A stretch of 8,672 nucleotides of DNA from Chitinophagaceae bacterium (GCA_016786525.1 JAEUVW010000112.1:1-8672), one strand, 5' to 3'. Counted from the first letter of the stretch, positions 1 through 8,410 are shown. A program made the numbers and translations. Notes: generated by a model not told the origin, from the letters alone.

Positions 1-713
1 CGGTAGACAAAAAGGAGAATTACATCAAACGCTGCATCGGCCTGCCGGGCGATAAAGTGCAGATCATCGACGGTATTGTGTACATCAACGATAAAGCAGG
101 AGAGCTCTTCCCGCATTCGCAGATGCATTATATTATTGAAACAAAGGGCGGCGGCCTGTCGCAGGATTTCCTGGAAGAAAACCGCATCCAGTTCCTGGAA
201 GGGTCCGGCAACATGTACCGCCTGAACATCCCCAATGACAAACTGGACCTGGTACGCAAATCGCCGAACGTGGTGAGCATGAAACTGGAGCAATTGCCCC
301 GCAATTCTACGGCCGATATGGCTTTCCCCCAGGACCCTGCGCATTTCCAGTGGAACAGGGACAACTACGGCCCCTTCGTCGTCCCGGCCAAAGGTGCAAC
401 TGTAAGCCTGAATGCGTCGAACATTGCCTTTTACCGCCGCATTATTGCGAACTACGAAGGCAACCAGCTGGAAGAGCGCGAAAGCAAGATCTTCATCAAC
501 GGTAAAGAGGCGGCGACTTATACCTTCCAGATGGATTACTACTGGATGATGGGAGACAACCGTCACGATTCCGCAGACTCCCGGTATTTCGGGTTTGTAC
601 CGGAAGACCATGTTGTCGGCAAAGCATCCTTTGTATGGCTGAGCTATGAAGGCAGCCTGTTCAAGCTGCGCTGGAAACGCCTGTTGCGCAGCGTCAGCTC
701 CTTGAGCCACTAA
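1..713 (+). CDS. lepB: Signal peptidase I, C-terminal part (5' end outside window)
   Basis: Membrane-bound serine/lysine endopeptidase that removes signal peptides from proteins exported by Sec or Tat, acting on the outer face of the cytoplasmic membrane. The frame is open from base 3, so the gene enters from the left; an apparent GTG start at 57 is internal. Visible are the catalytic-lysine box (YIKRCIGLPGD, bases 21-53, with the general-base Lys at 27-29) and, near the C-terminus, the GDNRHDSADSRYFGFVPE box followed by VVGKA. The serine-nucleophile box and the N-terminal membrane anchor lie upstream of the window. About 160 residues separate the Lys box from the GDN box, far more than in short Gram-positive enzymes; this long insert is typical of Bacteroidota signal peptidases. 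The reading frame is intact to TAA at 711-713 and is followed by two hairpins, so it is the last gene of its transcript. Confidence 0.93.
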   Translation, partial: VDKKENYIKRCIGLPGDKVQIIDGIVYINDKAGELFPHSQMHYIIETKGGGLSQDFLEENRIQFLEGSGNMYRLNIPNDKLDLVRKSPNVVSMKLEQLPRNSTADMAFPQDPAHFQWNRDNYGPFVVPAKGATVSLNASNIAFYRRIIANYEGNQLEERESKIFINGKEAATYTFQMDYYWMMGDNRHDSADSRYFGFVPEDHVVGKASFVWLSYEGSLFKLRWKRLLRSVSSLSH

Positions 714-720
714 TGCCGAT

Positions 721-753
721 AAACCTATAAGGTTTCAAAAACCTTATAGGTTT
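721..753. repeat. Perfect 15-bp inverted repeat with 3-nt loop
   Basis: AAACCTATAAGGTTT (721-735) and its exact reverse complement (739-753) flank the loop CAA. Each arm is itself a near-palindrome (AAACCT-ATA-AGGTTT), so the segment can form one long hairpin or two small ones. It begins 7 nt after the lepB stop and lies 19 nt before a separate intrinsic terminator. It has no T-run of its own. It may protect the 3' end of the mRNA or be a dispersed palindromic repeat; AT-rich palindromes of this kind are, from memory, common behind Bacteroidota genes. Confidence 0.8.
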
Positions 754-772
754 CAAATTAAAAAACCTGAGC

Positions 773-808
773 GCGTGCCCTAAAATTATTTTGGGGCACG
801 CTTTTTTT
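773..808 (+). terminator. Rho-independent terminator after lepB
   Basis: GCGTGCCC (773-780) pairs with GGGCACGC (794-801). The stem continues through a T-G wobble and four A-T pairs to a loop TTA (786-788), giving a 13-bp stem followed directly by seven T (802-808). This is a strong canonical terminator for the lepB transcript. It ends only 28 nt before the ATG of the cytochrome gene, leaving little room for a separate promoter there. Confidence 0.92.
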
Positions 809-836
809 ATGCCAACTTTACGCGGTATATAAAACT

Positions 837-1205
837 ATGAATAAGAGAAAATACACAGTTGTTGCCTTGCTGGGCCTTGCTTTTGCTGCTGCCTGCGGTA
901 CGGCAAATGAGCAGCAGGGAGCTACAGCATCCGCCACCAGGGCAGAGGATCTGTTTGCGGCAAAATGCGGGATGTGCCATGATTTTAAAGAAGACAAGAT
1001 CGGCCCGGCATTGGCGGGTGTGCAGCAGCGCTGGGGCAACGATAAGGCTAAACTGAAGTCTTTTGTGCGGAATGCACAGGAGTATATTGCCAGCGGCGAC
1101 CCCTATGCTGTTGCCTTGTATCAAAAATGGAATGAGTCTGCAATGCCTTCTTTTACAGGGCTTAGCGAAGAGGAACTGGATTTGCTGATCGAATATCTGC
1201 AATAA
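837..1205 (+). CDS. Small lipid-anchored class I cytochrome c
   Basis: A 122-residue electron-transfer protein. Residues 1-20 form a short lipoprotein signal peptide: basic MNKRK, a hydrophobic stretch, then AAAC with Cys20 as the likely lipidated residue; Ala instead of Leu at -3 is a relaxed lipobox. A short polar linker follows. The heme-attachment motif CGMCH occupies residues 44-48, with conserved IGPALAG just after it, and AMPSF near the C-terminus supplies the probable distal ligand Met103. A single c-heme in a small alpha-helical fold, held at the membrane surface, would pass electrons between respiratory partners. Heme would be attached by a Ccm pathway, of which ccmE and ccmF lie further right on the other strand. 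No good promoter was found between the preceding terminator and the ATG. Which oxidase or reductase it serves cannot be told from the sequence. Confidence 0.9.
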   Translation: MNKRKYTVVALLGLAFAAACGTANEQQGATASATRAEDLFAAKCGMCHDFKEDKIGPALAGVQQRWGNDKAKLKSFVRNAQEYIASGDPYAVALYQKWNESAMPSFTGLSEEELDLLIEYLQ

Positions 1206-1272
1206 TATGATGTTTGGTTACATTTTGGTAATCCCCGCTTAACAATAACATAATCCGTTTTTAATTTTTAAA

Positions 1273-1302
1273 ATGAAACGCCGTGGTAACATTGCACCCT
1301 GA
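1273..1302 (+). other. Possible 9-codon leader frame before the response regulator
   Basis: ATG 1273 opens a short frame encoding MKRRGNIAP and ends with TGA at 1300-1302, one base before the regulator's ATG at 1304. The AT-rich stretch just before ATG 1273 (TTTTTAATTTTTAAA) is the kind of unstructured leader that Bacteroidota ribosomes use, whereas the bases before ATG 1304 are unremarkable. It could be a coupled leader peptide or simply chance. Confidence 0.25.
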
Positions 1303-1303
1303 T

Positions 1304-1993
1304 ATGATGCAGGAACTTCCGGAAAAAATATTGATTGTAGACGATGAACCAGATATTATCGAGTTCATCAATTATAACCTGAAAAGCAAAGGTTACCTGA
1401 CCGATTCGGCGGCCAATGGGGTAGAAGCGATCAGGAAAGCCAGGACATTCCAGCCCGATCTGATCCTGCTGGATATGATGATGCCTGAAAAAGACGGTTT
1501 GCAAACGCTGCGCGAGCTGCGGGTGATGCCTGATTTTGAAAAGACGCCGGTCATTTTCCTGACCGCGCTGCGCGATGAAAAATCAGAGATCACCGGTTTG
1601 CAGACAGGGGCTGACGATTACATCACCAAGCCGATCAAACCGGAGCTGCTGGCTACCCGTGTCAGCGCTGTGTTGCGCCGGATGAAAAAAGACCGTGAGG
1701 CGGAAGAAAAAATGGTGCTGGGCGACCTGGAGATCAACAAAACGAAATTTGCCGTTACCTATAAGGGAGAAGAGATCATCCTGGCCAAAAAGGAGTTCGA
1801 ACTGCTTTCTTTGCTGGCTTCCAAACCGGGCAGGGTATTCCTGCGCAACGAGATCCTGCAGCGCGTCTGGGGCTCAGAGGTGATTGTCGGCGACCGTACC
1901 ATAGACGTACATATCCGCAAGATCCGCCAGAAAACAGGGGTGGACTTTATCACGACCGTAAAGGGCGTAGGATATAAGTTCGAAATGGGATAA
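1304..1993 (+). CDS. Response regulator, OmpR/PhoB family
   Basis: A DNA-binding response regulator of 230 residues from ATG 1304. The receiver domain covers residues 8-122: acidic pair Asp13-Asp14 (ILIVDDEPD), phospho-acceptor Asp57 (LILLDMMMP), switch Thr87 (IFLTAL) and Lys109 (YITKPI), numbering that matches CheY exactly. A winged-helix OmpR-type effector domain spans about 126-229, with the recognition region DRTIDVHIRKIRQK and the closing wing TVKGVGYKFE. The start is uncertain: GTG 1283, ATG 1304 and ATG 1307 share the frame. I chose ATG 1304 because it leaves the usual short N-terminus before the receiver domain. A 9-codon frame (ATG 1273) stops 1 nt before it. The partner kinase follows after 9 nt, so the two should be co-transcribed. 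Target genes are not apparent; no specific ortholog name is claimed. Confidence 0.95.
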   Translation: MMQELPEKILIVDDEPDIIEFINYNLKSKGYLTDSAANGVEAIRKARTFQPDLILLDMMMPEKDGLQTLRELRVMPDFEKTPVIFLTALRDEKSEITGLQTGADDYITKPIKPELLATRVSAVLRRMKKDREAEEKMVLGDLEINKTKFAVTYKGEEIILAKKEFELLSLLASKPGRVFLRNEILQRVWGSEVIVGDRTIDVHIRKIRQKTGVDFITTVKGVGYKFEMG

Positions 1994-2002
1994 TTTTACA
2001 GG

Positions 2003-3058
2003 ATGTCCGACCTGTCCTTCAGTAAAAATACCTCCCCCCGCCTGCTGGCATTCACCACCGCAATAGTGGTAGCCCTGGCTGTAGGTTTGGTCAGCCTGTG
2101 TATCGTGCCGGCATTCATCACGGCCGGTATTATCTTCGGTACCACCTTCCTGGCGACCTACCTGATGTATTATTATACGGTACAGCGTTTCGTATACCGG
2201 AAGATCAAACTGATCTATAAGTTTATCTACCAGACCAAAGCGACCAAAAGGGAGGAGTTTTTTTACAACAATATCCTGCCGCAAAAGTCCCTTGAAGAGG
2301 TCAATGCCGATGTGCAGCAATGGGCCAGGCAAAAAAAGGAAGAGGTAGAGACCCTGCAGCTGAATGAGCAATTCCGCAAAGAGTTCCTGATGAATCTCTC
2401 CCACGAACTGCGTACCCCCATCTTTACCATACAGGGCTATATAGAGACCCTGCTGAGCGGCGCCATGGATGATGCCCAGGTCAATAAAAAATTCCTGTCC
2501 AATACCTCCAAAAGTATAGACCGCCTCGTGCGCCTGGTCGATGACGTAGATGAAATATCCAAACTGGAGTCGGGCCGTATGCCCTTGGCCATAGAGCATT
2601 TCGTGATCCAGGAACTGGCCAAAGACATTTTCGAGGAGTTTGCGCTGAAAGCCGAAGAAAAGAGTATAAAATTGGAGTTTAAGAAGGGGACTGAAGGCTC
2701 TCTGAAGGTGTATGCCGACAAAGGCAAGATCAAGCAGGCCATGGTGAACCTGGTGGAAAACGCCATTAAATACGCGGGAGAAAACTGCACGATTACGATT
2801 GGGTTTTACCAGCTGGATGATAAAAGAGTGTATGTAGAAGTGTCGGACGACGGGCCGGGTATTGCCGAAGAGCACCTGCCCCGCATCTTTGAACGCTTTT
2901 ACCGTGCCGACCGCAGCCGCAACCGCTCCATCGGTGGTACAGGCCTGGGCCTGGCGATTGTCAAGCACATTATCGATGCGCACGGCCAGACCATCAATGT
3001 ACGCAGCAAACTGGGCGTCGGTTCCTCCTTTGGTTTTACCCTCAACAGCCAGAATTAA
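2003..3058 (+). CDS. Sensor histidine kinase with two adjacent membrane helices
   Basis: The kinase partner of the preceding response regulator, 351 residues. Two hydrophobic helices (about 14-35 and 37-58) are separated by only one or two residues, so there is essentially no extracytoplasmic sensor domain. A basic, partly coiled-coil linker (about 62-125) leads to the dimerisation/phosphotransfer domain with His134 in FLMNLSHELRTP. The ATP-binding domain follows: N box NLVENAIKYA (Asn253), G1 box DDGPGI (282-287), F box IFERFYRADR, and G2 box GGTGLGLAI (311-319). All catalytic motifs are present. ATG 2003 lies 9 nt after the regulator's stop, indicating translational coupling. The lack of a sensor loop suggests sensing within the membrane, or through another membrane protein, as in intramembrane-sensing kinases; the signal is unknown. 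It resembles PhoR-type kinases in its core only. Confidence 0.94.
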   Translation: MSDLSFSKNTSPRLLAFTTAIVVALAVGLVSLCIVPAFITAGIIFGTTFLATYLMYYYTVQRFVYRKIKLIYKFIYQTKATKREEFFYNNILPQKSLEEVNADVQQWARQKKEEVETLQLNEQFRKEFLMNLSHELRTPIFTIQGYIETLLSGAMDDAQVNKKFLSNTSKSIDRLVRLVDDVDEISKLESGRMPLAIEHFVIQELAKDIFEEFALKAEEKSIKLEFKKGTEGSLKVYADKGKIKQAMVNLVENAIKYAGENCTITIGFYQLDDKRVYVEVSDDGPGIAEEHLPRIFERFYRADRSRNRSIGGTGLGLAIVKHIIDAHGQTINVRSKLGVGSSFGFTLNSQN

Positions 3059-3065
3059 CCCGCGC

Positions 3066-3082
3066 CGCTTTTATAAAAAGCG
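3066..3082. other. Short hairpin just after the kinase gene
   Basis: CGCTTTT (3066-3072) pairs with AAAAGCG (3076-3082) around the loop ATA, a perfect 7-bp stem starting 8 nt after the kinase stop codon. No T-run follows on either strand, so it is at best a weak terminator; it may act as an mRNA 3'-end structure. Confidence 0.4.
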
Positions 3083-3416
3083 TCCAAGCTGCATCTTTGT
3101 TCCTTAGTGTCTCTGTGAGGGGATAAGCAGTCGCGTTTTGGCGTCTTAGCATTCCATTCAACACTGTACCTCCGGGCGCATGCTTAATTTTTAATGTTTA
3201 ATGCTTGACTCCGGGCCTCTGTTCCTTAGTGTCTCTGTGAGGGGATAAGCAGTCGCTTTTTGGCGTCTTAGCATTCCATTCAACACTGTGCCTCCGGGCG
3301 CATGTTTAATTTTTAATGTTTAATGCTTGACGCCGGGCCTCTGTTCCTTAGGTCTCTGTGAGGGGATAAGCAGTCGCGTTTTTTGCTTCCTGGTGTCTTT
3401 GCGCGCCCGTGCCGCG

Positions 3417-3448
3417 TTGCGTCTTTGCCTCTTTGCGTCTCTGCGAGA
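3417..3448. repeat. 8-bp tandem repeat (TTGCGTCT-like, 4 units)
   Basis: TTGCGTCT (3417-3424), TTGCCTCT (3425-3432), TTGCGTCT (3433-3440) and CTGCGAGA (3441-3448) run head to tail. They occupy the part of the third 122-bp unit that no longer matches units 1 and 2. Similar CTTTGCGTCTTTGCG-type strings are, from memory, widespread in intergenic DNA of this phylum. Confidence 0.75.
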
Positions 3449-3463
3449 GCAAGCAGTTGCTCT
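3446..3463. other. Perfect 7-bp hairpin inside the repeat region
   Basis: AGAGCAA (3446-3452) and TTGCTCT (3457-3463) pair around the loop GCAG. It sits exactly before the fourth repeat start at 3464. No T-run follows on either strand, so it is not a canonical terminator for ccmF or for the kinase gene. It could help define the boundary of a repeat unit. Confidence 0.45.
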
Positions 3464-3555
3464 GTTTCTTAGTGTCTCTGTGAGGAATAATTCACCGCAT
3501 TTTACGCCGCTGTGAGCAGGTAAATCCAGGAAACTGCTTTGCAGAAACGCACTTT

Positions 3556-6042
<2,487 letters not shown>

Positions 6043-6083
6043 AAGGTAATGTTTAAAAGTGTCACCGGAAGCCCGGCAATGGA

Positions 6084-6479
6084 TCAGGACGCGTTTCCTA
6101 CGGCAATCTGGTCATTTTTGTACTTGCTCGGGCATTTCATCTGTATCTGGGTGCAGCGGAAGGCATCGCCGTCCATTTTTCCCTTCATCACGATTTGCTC
6201 CGATTTTTCAATATCCGTAGGTTTGGCGCCGTTGAAGATCACCTTTTTGACATTACCCGCTTTGTCGCGTACGAGGAAACTGCAATGATTCGGGTCTGTC
6301 TGCGGATCATAGTCGACCTTGCGGTCGCCTTCCAGCACCCCGATCACATGAAATTGTTTACCGGGATTTTCAGCCGCGGTGCCAAAGGTCTCGTAGGTGC
6401 TCATGTCTCCGAACATGCTCACAATCACGCATACGGCTGCCGCTACGAGCACCAGTAATGCGATATGTGTTTTCTTCAT
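6084..6479 (-). CDS. ccmE: Heme chaperone CcmE, Cys-x-x-x-Tyr variant
   Basis: Periplasm-facing heme chaperone (131 residues) that binds heme covalently and hands it to CcmF. An N-terminal signal anchor (about 5-23) follows MKKTH. The OB-fold core includes FHVIGVLEGD (43-52), CSFLVRD (66-72), VIFNGAKPTDI (80-90) and VMKGKMDG (97-104). At the site of the classical HxxxY heme motif the protein has CPSKY (residues 116-120): Cys116 replaces the heme-binding histidine and Tyr120 is kept. CxxxY CcmE proteins have been described in some archaea and in Desulfovibrio, where the cysteine binds heme and the system lacks CcmG and CcmH. The C-terminal tail after the motif is short (11 residues). It is first in the minus-strand ccmE-ccmF unit, under a well-matched promoter at 6515-6543. 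CcmA, B, C and D are not in the window, so they must be elsewhere or absent. Confidence 0.93.
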   Translation of the reverse strand: MKKTHIALLVLVAAAVCVIVSMFGDMSTYETFGTAAENPGKQFHVIGVLEGDRKVDYDPQTDPNHCSFLVRDKAGNVKKVIFNGAKPTDIEKSEQIVMKGKMDGDAFRCTQIQMKCPSKYKNDQIAVGNAS

Positions 6480-6514
6480 AAAGATTTAATGTTTAATCAG
6501 TTGCCAAAGGTGTG

Positions 6515-6543
6515 CAAATTTACAGTTTTGTGGCATTCGCAAA
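6515..6543 (-). promoter_or_regulatory. Bacteroidota-type promoter for ccmE-ccmF
   Basis: Read on the minus strand, TTTG (6543-6540), a 17-nt spacer, then TAAATTTG (6522-6515) matches the Bacteroidota -33/-7 pattern TTTG...TAnnTTTG exactly. Transcription would begin near 6509, giving a leader of about 30 nt before the ccmE ATG at 6479. Confidence 0.75.
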
Positions 6544-6556
6544 GTTAAACGTTTCT

Positions 6557-6586
6557 ATTGTCGCATCGATTTTAGTTTTACTTTTG
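6557..6586 (+). promoter_or_regulatory. Bacteroidota-type promoter for the agmatinase-family gene
   Basis: ATTG (6557-6560), an 18-nt spacer, then TACTTTTG (6579-6586) gives a perfect TAnnTTTG -7 box and a three-of-four -33 box. The expected start is near 6593, about 28 nt before ATG 6622. It lies back to back with the ccmE promoter; the two -33 elements are only 13 nt apart, so a single bound protein could affect both. Confidence 0.68.
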
Positions 6587-6621
6587 ACAATTATTTATAG
6601 AATACAAACGGCGAAAGACTG

Positions 6622-7680
6622 ATGAACGCAGACCTGTCCAACTTCGACCCCAACTCCGTAGGCCTCAAGACCAACAACATTTTCGGCCTCCCTTTTTCAA
6701 TCGAACAATCTGAACTCGTATTGCTGCCCGTGCCCTGGGAGGTAACCGTATCTTACCGCAATGGCACGGCCCGCGGCCCGGAGAATATTTTCAAGGAGTC
6801 TATGCAGATCGATCTTTACGATGCGGACCTGCCCGATACCTGGAAGCGTGGGTACTATATGTTGCCCGAAGACCGCAACATCCGCAAGAAAAGCAATTAC
6901 CTGCGCCAGTGTGCCGAACTCATCATCTCCTGCCTGTCCGAAGGCGGCGACCTGGAGTGCAACAACCAGCTCTGCGGCAAACTGAAGGAAGTGAACGAAG
7001 GCACGGAAATGATGCGCGACTGGGTCTATGAAATGACGAACAACCTGCTGAAGGAAGGCAAGCTGGTGGGCCTGGTAGGCGGAGATCATAGCACTCCTTT
7101 AGGGCTCATCAAAGCCCTGGCCAATTACCACGACAGCTTCGGCGTGCTGCAGATCGATGCCCATGCCGACCTGCGCAATGCCTACGAAGGGTTCAAATAC
7201 TCCCATGCGTCCATTATGTACAATGTGCTGCAGGAAGTTCCGCAGATGAAACGCCTGGTACAGGTAGGTATCCGCGATTACTGCGACGAGGAGCTGGACA
7301 TGATCAAGGAACAGCCCGACCGTATTACCACTTTTTTTGACAGCAGGATCAAAGAGCGCCAGTATGAAGGCGAAACCTGGAAGGCCATTTGCGACGATAT
7401 CGTCAAAGCCCTGCCGGATAAAGTATACATCAGCTTCGATATAGACGGCCTGGATCCCAAACTCTGCCCCGATACCGGCACACCGGTACCCGGAGGTTTT
7501 GAGCTCGAGCAGATCTTTTACCTGTTCAAGCAGGTGCACAAAAGCGGGAAGAAGATCATCGGCTTTGACCTGAACGAAGTATCCTGCGGAGAGCATTCTA
7601 CCGACGGCATCGATGCCATCATCGGCGCGCGGGTACTGTACAAGATGTGCAATTACCTGGTGGCGAGTAAAGAACGCTAG
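6622..7680 (+). CDS. Agmatinase-type ureohydrolase (arginase superfamily)
   Basis: A binuclear metal hydrolase of 352 residues that releases urea from a guanidino compound; agmatine, giving putrescine, is the likeliest substrate. The family's metal ligands are all present: His156 in GGDHS (153-157), Asp179, His181 and Asp183 in DAHAD, and Asp273 and Asp275 in SFDIDGLDP. The segment after DAHAD (LRNAYEGFKYSHAS) is of the agmatinase kind (EG...SHxS) rather than the arginase kind. The N-terminal part (about 60-145) is longer than in E. coli SpeB, placing GGDH about 30 residues later. Position 6622 is the first ATG after the promoter at 6557-6586. It is divergent from ccmE, with no obvious functional link. 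No arginine decarboxylase is in the window, so polyamine synthesis is not proved. Other substrates in this superfamily, such as guanidinobutyrate, formimidoylglutamate or guanidine, cannot be excluded. Confidence 0.9.
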   Translation: MNADLSNFDPNSVGLKTNNIFGLPFSIEQSELVLLPVPWEVTVSYRNGTARGPENIFKESMQIDLYDADLPDTWKRGYYMLPEDRNIRKKSNYLRQCAELIISCLSEGGDLECNNQLCGKLKEVNEGTEMMRDWVYEMTNNLLKEGKLVGLVGGDHSTPLGLIKALANYHDSFGVLQIDAHADLRNAYEGFKYSHASIMYNVLQEVPQMKRLVQVGIRDYCDEELDMIKEQPDRITTFFDSRIKERQYEGETWKAICDDIVKALPDKVYISFDIDGLDPKLCPDTGTPVPGGFELEQIFYLFKQVHKSGKKIIGFDLNEVSCGEHSTDGIDAIIGARVLYKMCNYLVASKER

Positions 7681-7683
7681 CAT

Positions 7684-7717
7684 CAGATTTCAGATTTTTG
7701 ATTTGAGGTTTTTGATT
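7684..7717. repeat. Short AT-rich imperfect direct repeats
   Basis: CAGATTT occurs twice in tandem (7684-7690, 7691-7697) and TTTTTGATT occurs twice 14 nt apart (7695-7703, 7709-7717). The stretch starts just after the agmatinase-family stop codon, in the 79-nt gap before the hydrolase gene. No hairpin terminator or good promoter was found in this gap, so the hydrolase may be read through from the gene before it. Confidence 0.6.
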
Positions 7718-7759
7718 GGGCATTGTTGATGGACGAAGCAGCCGCTTAAAAACAGCTTT

Positions 7760-8410
7760 ATGGGGAAAGAAATCTATGTATTCAGCGGCCTTGGGGCTGA
7801 TGAACGCGTCTTCCGGTTGCTGGAGTTTCCTGCGCACACTGTCACCTTTGTACATTGGATCCCTCCCCAATCCGAAGAGACAATAGAGCAGTATGCAAGC
7901 AGGCTGCTGGCACAGATCAGCAGTGCAAAGCCCATATTGGTAGGATTGTCTTTTGGTGGTTTGATCGCTGTGGAAGTGGCAAAACAGATAGATACCGAAA
8001 AGGTGATTTTGCTGGCATCAGTACAGACAAAAAGTGAACTCCCTCCATACTACAGGCTCATCGGGAAACTGAAGCTGCATACCCTTGTTCCTGTTGCACT
8101 GTTTAAAAAACCGACTCTGCTCACGAATTGGCTGTTTGGCGCGACGACGAAAGCTGATCAGGCTATTTTAAGACAAATCCTGGTCGATACGGATCCTGTT
8201 TTTTTAAAATGGGCGATTGACCAGGTACTGAACTGGGCAAATGAAACAATACATCCGAACATGGTCCGCATCCACGGTTCCGCAGACCGCATCTTGCCGC
8301 TGCGCTTTGTGCGGAGCGATTATACTGTACAGGGCGGCGGGCATTTCATGACCCTGGATAAGGCTGAAATGCTGAACAGGCTGCTCAAAGCACAGTTGCA
8401 GGCAGTGTAA
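7760..8410 (+). CDS. Small alpha/beta hydrolase of unknown substrate
   Basis: A cytoplasmic alpha/beta-hydrolase-fold protein of 216 residues, with no signal peptide or membrane helix. The early strand-loop FSGLGADERVF (8-18) supplies the oxyanion region. GLSFGG (62-67) is the nucleophile elbow with Ser64. HGSADRILP (172-180) provides the acid Asp176, and QGGGHFM (191-197) provides His195, so the Ser-Asp-His triad is complete. The cap region (about 95-160) is short and helical. The start at ATG 7760 is the first in frame and leaves the usual short N-terminus before the first strand. The family covers esterases, lipases, thioesterases and C-C hydrolases; nothing here fixes the substrate. It lies 79 nt after the agmatinase-family gene on the same strand, a weak hint of co-transcription only. 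Intact, with no frame disruption. Confidence 0.85.
   Translation: MGKEIYVFSGLGADERVFRLLEFPAHTVTFVHWIPPQSEETIEQYASRLLAQISSAKPILVGLSFGGLIAVEVAKQIDTEKVILLASVQTKSELPPYYRLIGKLKLHTLVPVALFKKPTLLTNWLFGATTKADQAILRQILVDTDPVFLKWAIDQVLNWANETIHPNMVRIHGSADRILPLRFVRSDYTVQGGGHFMTLDKAEMLNRLLKAQLQAV

Larger units (their letters stand above)
3099..3485. repeat. Decaying tandem array, period about 122 bp
   Basis: Fills most of the 497-bp gene-free stretch 3059-3555. Unit 1 is 3099-3220 and unit 2 is 3221-3342; they are the same length and differ at only 4 of 122 positions. Unit 3 (3343-3463) matches for about its first 42 bases, apart from one missing base, then runs into different sequence. A fourth start (3464-3485, TTAGTGTCTCTGTGAGG) appears 121 nt later, so the spacing is kept although the interior is replaced. 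Each full unit starts with GTTCCTTAGTGTCTCTGTG and ends in an AT-rich part (TTAATTTTTAATGTTTAATG). No conserved protein is seen in any frame. The array lies between the convergent kinase and ccmF genes. It looks like a non-coding intergenic repeat; any function is unknown. Confidence 0.92.

Noticed and set aside
1206..1303. Promoter for the two-component pair (TTACATTTTGG near 1218)
   Set aside because: The spacing inside the -7 box is off by one base and no TTTG/TTG lies at the proper distance upstream.
1874..2983. Long minus-strand open frame (369 codons) opposite the regulator/kinase pair
   Set aside because: Antisense to well-conserved kinase motifs; its translation resembles no known family.
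3099..3485. CRISPR array
   Set aside because: The repeating unit is about 122 bp with no short repeat and variable spacer structure, and there are no cas genes nearby.
3327..3515. Small protein-coding gene in the intergenic region
   Set aside because: The frame lies inside the repeat array, its translation is low-complexity (Leu/Cys/Arg/Ser), and it is not maintained between repeat units.
3059..3555. Insertion sequence remnant
   Set aside because: No transposase fragment, terminal inverted repeats or target-site duplication was found; only tandem repeats are seen.
7099..7683. Minus-strand open frame opposite the agmatinase-family gene
   Set aside because: It is the reverse-frame shadow of conserved DAHAD and DIDGLD coding sequence and has no recognisable motifs.
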